Shown piece after piece: positions 61,293 through 64,000 of a stretch of 64,000 bases of DNA. Position 1 is the first letter of the stretch; the number at the start of each line of letters is the position of its first letter. The notes beneath the pieces were generated by a model, which had not been told where the DNA came from, searched no databases, and worked only from the letters and a program-made list of their open reading frames with translations. Where the stretch lies: the NCBI RefSeq assembly GCF_007713685.1, contig NZ_VMRJ01000002.1, positions 1,047,412 through 1,111,411 on the forward strand, read 5' to 3'. This DNA comes from Hymenobacter setariae (lineage in GTDB: Bacteria; Bacteroidota; Bacteroidia; Cytophagales; Hymenobacteraceae). The translations under genes and the position numbers were made by a program.

Positions 61293-62612
61293 CTAGGCCG
61301 GCAGCACCCAATCAAGCGCCAGCACGCCTAGTAGGCCCACTACCGACACAATGGTTTCCATCATCGACCACGAGCGAAGCGTGTCCTTCACCGAGAGGCC
61401 GAAGTATTCCTTAAACAGCCAAAACCCGCCGTCGTTGAAGTGCGAAAACAGGAGGCTGCCTGCTCCGATGGCCAGCACCATCAGGTTGGGATTGGCGTGC
61501 GACTGCGCCAGCGTGGGCAGCACCACGCCCGCCGCCGTGAGGCCCGCCACCGTAGATGAGCCTAGGCACACCCGAATGAACCCCGCAATAAGCCAGCCCA
61601 GCAGTAGCGGCGGCAGCCCCGTGCCCTGCAAGCCCGCCGCTAGGTGTTGGCTGGCGCCGCTAGCCACCAGCACTTCCTTAAGGGCGCCCGCCCCGCCAAT
61701 GATGAGCAGAATTGGGGCCACATCGCTCACGGCCGCGGCGTAGGTCTGCATGACGTTGGGCACCGACCGACCCTGCCCCATACCTAGGCTAAACGTGGCC
61801 ACTACCACCGACAGCAGCATCACCACGCTAGGGTCGCTGAGGAAGGCCAGTGTAGGACCTAGGGGGCCGCCCGCGGGCAGCACCGCCTGCAAGCCCAGTA
61901 CCACGGCTAGTACCAGCACTGGCAGCAGCGACGACAAAAAGCTATTGGGACGCCCCGGCAGCACCTCGGCGGGCAGCGGCTCAGCTACCAGCCCCGGCCG
62001 CGGCACCGACACAATGCCCCGCAGCGTGCGCGTGTACACCGGCCCCGCCAGCACAATGGCCGGCACTGCCACCAGCAGTCCGTACAAGAACGTGAGGCCC
62101 ATGTCGGCGTGAAACTGCACGACCATGGCCGTGGGCGAGGGGTGCGGCGGCAAGAAGCCGTGCAGCACCGACAGCGCCGCCAGCATGGGTAGGCCCACGT
62201 ACACGGCCGGCAGCTTGTACTGGTACACCACCGAAAAAATCAGCGGCATTATCAGCAGAAAGCCCACGTTGTAAAACAGCGGAATGCCGATGATAAAGCC
62301 CGTTAGCATCAGCGTCCACTGAATGCCTTTGGCGCCGCGGTCACCTAGGAGGGCCGCCGCAATCTGCTGGGCGGCGCCGCTCTCGGCCACCAGCTTGCCC
62401 AGCATGGCCCCCAGCACCACCACCAGCGCCACCGAGCCTAGGGTGTCGCCGAGGCCCTTTTGCACCGCGCCCAGCACCTGCTTCGAGCCTAGCCCCAGCG
62501 CAAACCCCGCCGGAATGGTCACCAGCAAAAACGCTAGAAAGGCATTCACCTTGCCCCAACTAATGAGAAGAATGAGGGCCAGTACGGCGAGCAGAATAAC
62601 GAGCAAAGTCAT
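61293..62612 (-). CDS. GntP-family permease (gluconate:H+ symporter-like)
   Basis: From the ATG at 62612 the product has 439 residues and about 12 hydrophobic segments. Hallmarks of the GntP family are PAGFALGLGSKQVLGAVQKG, LGAMLGKLVAESGAAQQIA, GIPLFYNVGFLLIMPLI, LHGFLPPHPSPTAM and CLGSSTVAGLTAAGVVLP. It would import a sugar acid such as gluconate with a proton; the exact substrate is not readable. It diverges from the beta-lactamase-like gene. I use the ATG because the GTG at 62657 adds residues before the first helix. Confidence 0.9.
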   Translation of the reverse strand: MTLLVILLAVLALILLISWGKVNAFLAFLLVTIPAGFALGLGSKQVLGAVQKGLGDTLGSVALVVVLGAMLGKLVAESGAAQQIAAALLGDRGAKGIQWTLMLTGFIIGIPLFYNVGFLLIMPLIFSVVYQYKLPAVYVGLPMLAALSVLHGFLPPHPSPTAMVVQFHADMGLTFLYGLLVAVPAIVLAGPVYTRTLRGIVSVPRPGLVAEPLPAEVLPGRPNSFLSSLLPVLVLAVVLGLQAVLPAGGPLGPTLAFLSDPSVVMLLSVVVATFSLGMGQGRSVPNVMQTYAAAVSDVAPILLIIGGAGALKEVLVASGASQHLAAGLQGTGLPPLLLGWLIAGFIRVCLGSSTVAGLTAAGVVLPTLAQSHANPNLMVLAIGAGSLLFSHFNDGGFWLFKEYFGLSVKDTLRSWSMMETIVSVVGLLGVLALDWVLPA

Positions 62613-62745
62613 AAGCAGAAGCGGGCCGCTAGGTAGGAGGGCCCCCAAGATTACCACCCAAGGCTCAAAATAAAGCTAGCAGCAGTAGCAATTAAGGCGA
62701 TAGCGGCGTGCCTAATGCCGCGATTCTGCTTTATTTGGGCTGCCT

Positions 62746-63933
62746 ATGCGTACCAAAAATCTCCTCCTGTTCGCCTTAGCGGCCCTAGGTGCCTGCACCC
62801 GTCCGGCCACGCCCACCACCAGCGCAACTGCCGGCCCGGCCGATTACTTCCCCGCAGCGGGCACTGAGTGGCGGCACCAAGCCCCGCGCGCGGCGGGTTT
62901 CGACTCGGCCCGGCTGGCGGCGGCCGTAGCCTTCGCCCAAACCCAGGAAACCACTCAGATGACGCCCAACTTCTCCACCCAGGAGGAGATTTTTGGCAAA
63001 CTGCTGGGGCCCATGCCCACCAGCCGCGCCGCTACCAACGGCCTGCTGCTGCGCCACGGCTACGTAGTGGCCGAGTGGGGCGATACCCAGCGCCCCGACC
63101 CGACTTATAGCGTGGCCAAAAGCTTCTTGTCCACCATCCTAGGTATATCCATAGACCGCGGCCTCATTAAGAACATCCAAGACCCCGTAGCCAGCTATGT
63201 GCACGACGGCGGCTACGAGTCAACCCAAAACAAACCCATTACATGGGAGCACCACGCCCGCCAAACCAGCGAGTGGGAAGGCGAGCTGTGGGGCAAAAAC
63301 GCCAACTTCATCGGCCACGAAGCCTTCGGCAAAGGCGAGCGCAAACCGAGGGTGCTGCAAGCGCCGGGCACGTACTTCGAGTACAACGACGTGCGCATTA
63401 ACCGCATGGCCCTGTCGCTCTTGCGTGTATGGCAGCGCCCGCTGCCCACCGTGCTGAAACAAGAAATAATGGACCCCATTGGCGCCTCCACTACCTGGCA
63501 GTGGATACCGTACCCTAACGCCGTAGCCACGGTGAACGGCAAGCAGATGCCCTCCATGAGTGGCGGCACGCGCTGGGGCGGTGGTCTGGTTATCAGTGCC
63601 CGCGACGAGGCGCGGTTTGGCTACTTGCTACTGCGCCAAGGCCGCTGGGACCGGCGCCAGGTAGTGTCGCCGGCCTGGGTGAAGCAGGCCACCACGCCCG
63701 GCCCCGTAGGCCCCGACTACGGCTACCTGTGGTGGCTCAATACTACCCAGAAAGCGTGGCCTGATGCCCCGGCCACCAGCTACGCCGCCCTAGGCGCGGG
63801 CCAAAATACCATCTGGATAGACCCCGAGCACGACCTGGTCTTGGTGTGGCGCTGGCACAACGGCAGCCCTAACGAGCTAAGTGGTCAGCTAAAAGTAACC
63901 GTATACTCAGTTCCGACTCTGGGCATGAGGTAG
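62746..63933 (+). CDS. Serine beta-lactamase-like (class C fold) lipoprotein hydrolase
   Basis: The 395 residues have a lipoprotein signal (LLLFALAALGAC, Cys at 17). The serine-hydrolase fold shows the nucleophile motif SVAKSF (S-x-x-K) and the second motif FEYNDVR (Y-x-N), with LQAPGTYFEYND and GGLVISARDEARFGYLLL further along, as in penicillin-binding-protein-like esterases. The third motif, usually HTG or KTG, appears as GAGQNTIW. The last 20 residues look unlike the family, and the end overlaps a convergent gene by about 49 bases. The substrate is unknown; a beta-lactam role is possible but not implied. Confidence 0.87.
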   Translation: MRTKNLLLFALAALGACTRPATPTTSATAGPADYFPAAGTEWRHQAPRAAGFDSARLAAAVAFAQTQETTQMTPNFSTQEEIFGKLLGPMPTSRAATNGLLLRHGYVVAEWGDTQRPDPTYSVAKSFLSTILGISIDRGLIKNIQDPVASYVHDGGYESTQNKPITWEHHARQTSEWEGELWGKNANFIGHEAFGKGERKPRVLQAPGTYFEYNDVRINRMALSLLRVWQRPLPTVLKQEIMDPIGASTTWQWIPYPNAVATVNGKQMPSMSGGTRWGGGLVISARDEARFGYLLLRQGRWDRRQVVSPAWVKQATTPGPVGPDYGYLWWLNTTQKAWPDAPATSYAALGAGQNTIWIDPEHDLVLVWRWHNGSPNELSGQLKVTVYSVPTLGMR

Positions 63934-64000
63934 TCGAGCTTGTCGCGTAGGGTTTGCTCGGTGCGATAGTCGTCCGGGGTGAGCCAGTAGTGCTTGCAGC
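63885..64000 (-). CDS. C-terminal end of a gene running off the right edge
   Basis: On the minus strand the frame is open from the window edge to a TGA at 63885-63887. It encodes KHYWLTPDDYRTEQTLRDKL, then DYLMPRVGTEYTVTFS and the stop. The composition and ending look like a real protein C-terminus. It overlaps the end of the serine hydrolase gene by about 49 bases. I cannot name the family from 38 residues. Confidence 0.55.
   Translation of the reverse strand, partial: CKHYWLTPDDYRTEQTLRDKLDYLMPRVGTEYTVTFS

Overview
The window looks like chromosome from a Bacteroidota of the Cytophagales, most likely a Hymenobacter or close relative. The reasons are the high GC content, two proteins with C-terminal type IX secretion (T9SS) signals, a PID-CTERM-like protein, OmpA proteins with PD40 repeats, Bacteroidota-type -7 boxes (TAnnTTTG), and weak use of Shine-Dalgarno sites. 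I found no rRNA, tRNA, CRISPR array, prophage or insertion sequence. The palindrome CCTAGG is strikingly frequent throughout.

Layout. 1-8,100: an OmpA/PD40 protein cut by the left edge, a DUF3850 protein, a family 9 glycosyltransferase, a PolX-family protein whose polymerase active site looks lost, a lipoprotein, an EVE protein, a large secreted protein and RNase HII. 8,184-10,687: an apparent operon of a CZB zinc-binding protein, a CHASE3 histidine kinase and a response regulator. 10,860-18,234: GcvT, ComB, a metallo-beta-lactamase/rhodanese protein, two Spy-like periplasmic proteins, an APC permease and two small proteins. 18,388-25,991: two secreted amidohydrolase-fold proteins, a lipoprotein, a ricin-lectin/PD40/OmpA fusion and a PID-CTERM-like protein. 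26,068-34,762: a large T9SS protein with two DUF4394 units, a membrane protein, manganese catalase, a lipoprotein and a FAD/Rieske oxidoreductase.

35,001-39,023 holds three low-complexity Thr/Ser/Gly-rich secreted proteins, an HTTM membrane protein, a DCC-family protein and a very small lipoprotein. 39,069-44,773 is the most interesting region. It is a minus-strand gene train of a SpeD-like decarboxylase, a DUF4178 membrane protein, a 70-residue membrane protein, DUF350, a membrane-embedded spermidine synthase and a Tat-exported flavoprotein that resembles amine oxidases. I read it as a membrane-associated polyamine system whose end product is unknown. Its SpeD has Ser where AdoMet decarboxylase has its catalytic Cys.

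45,456-64,000: a thermolysin-like T9SS peptidase, an AT-rich gap, an SMP-30/AraC/SDR gene group, an ABC exporter with a permease-M1 peptidase fusion, a DPP IV-like peptidase, an erythromycin-esterase-like gene with an apparent frameshift after its signal peptide, a membrane-bound AraC regulator, a GntP permease, a serine beta-lactamase-like lipoprotein, and the 3' end of a further gene at the right edge.

Between genes there are six long imperfect palindromes sharing the core GAAGCATC or GAAGCAA (REP-like), and several nearly perfect 26-33 bp hairpins, mostly between convergent genes, that probably end transcription in both directions.
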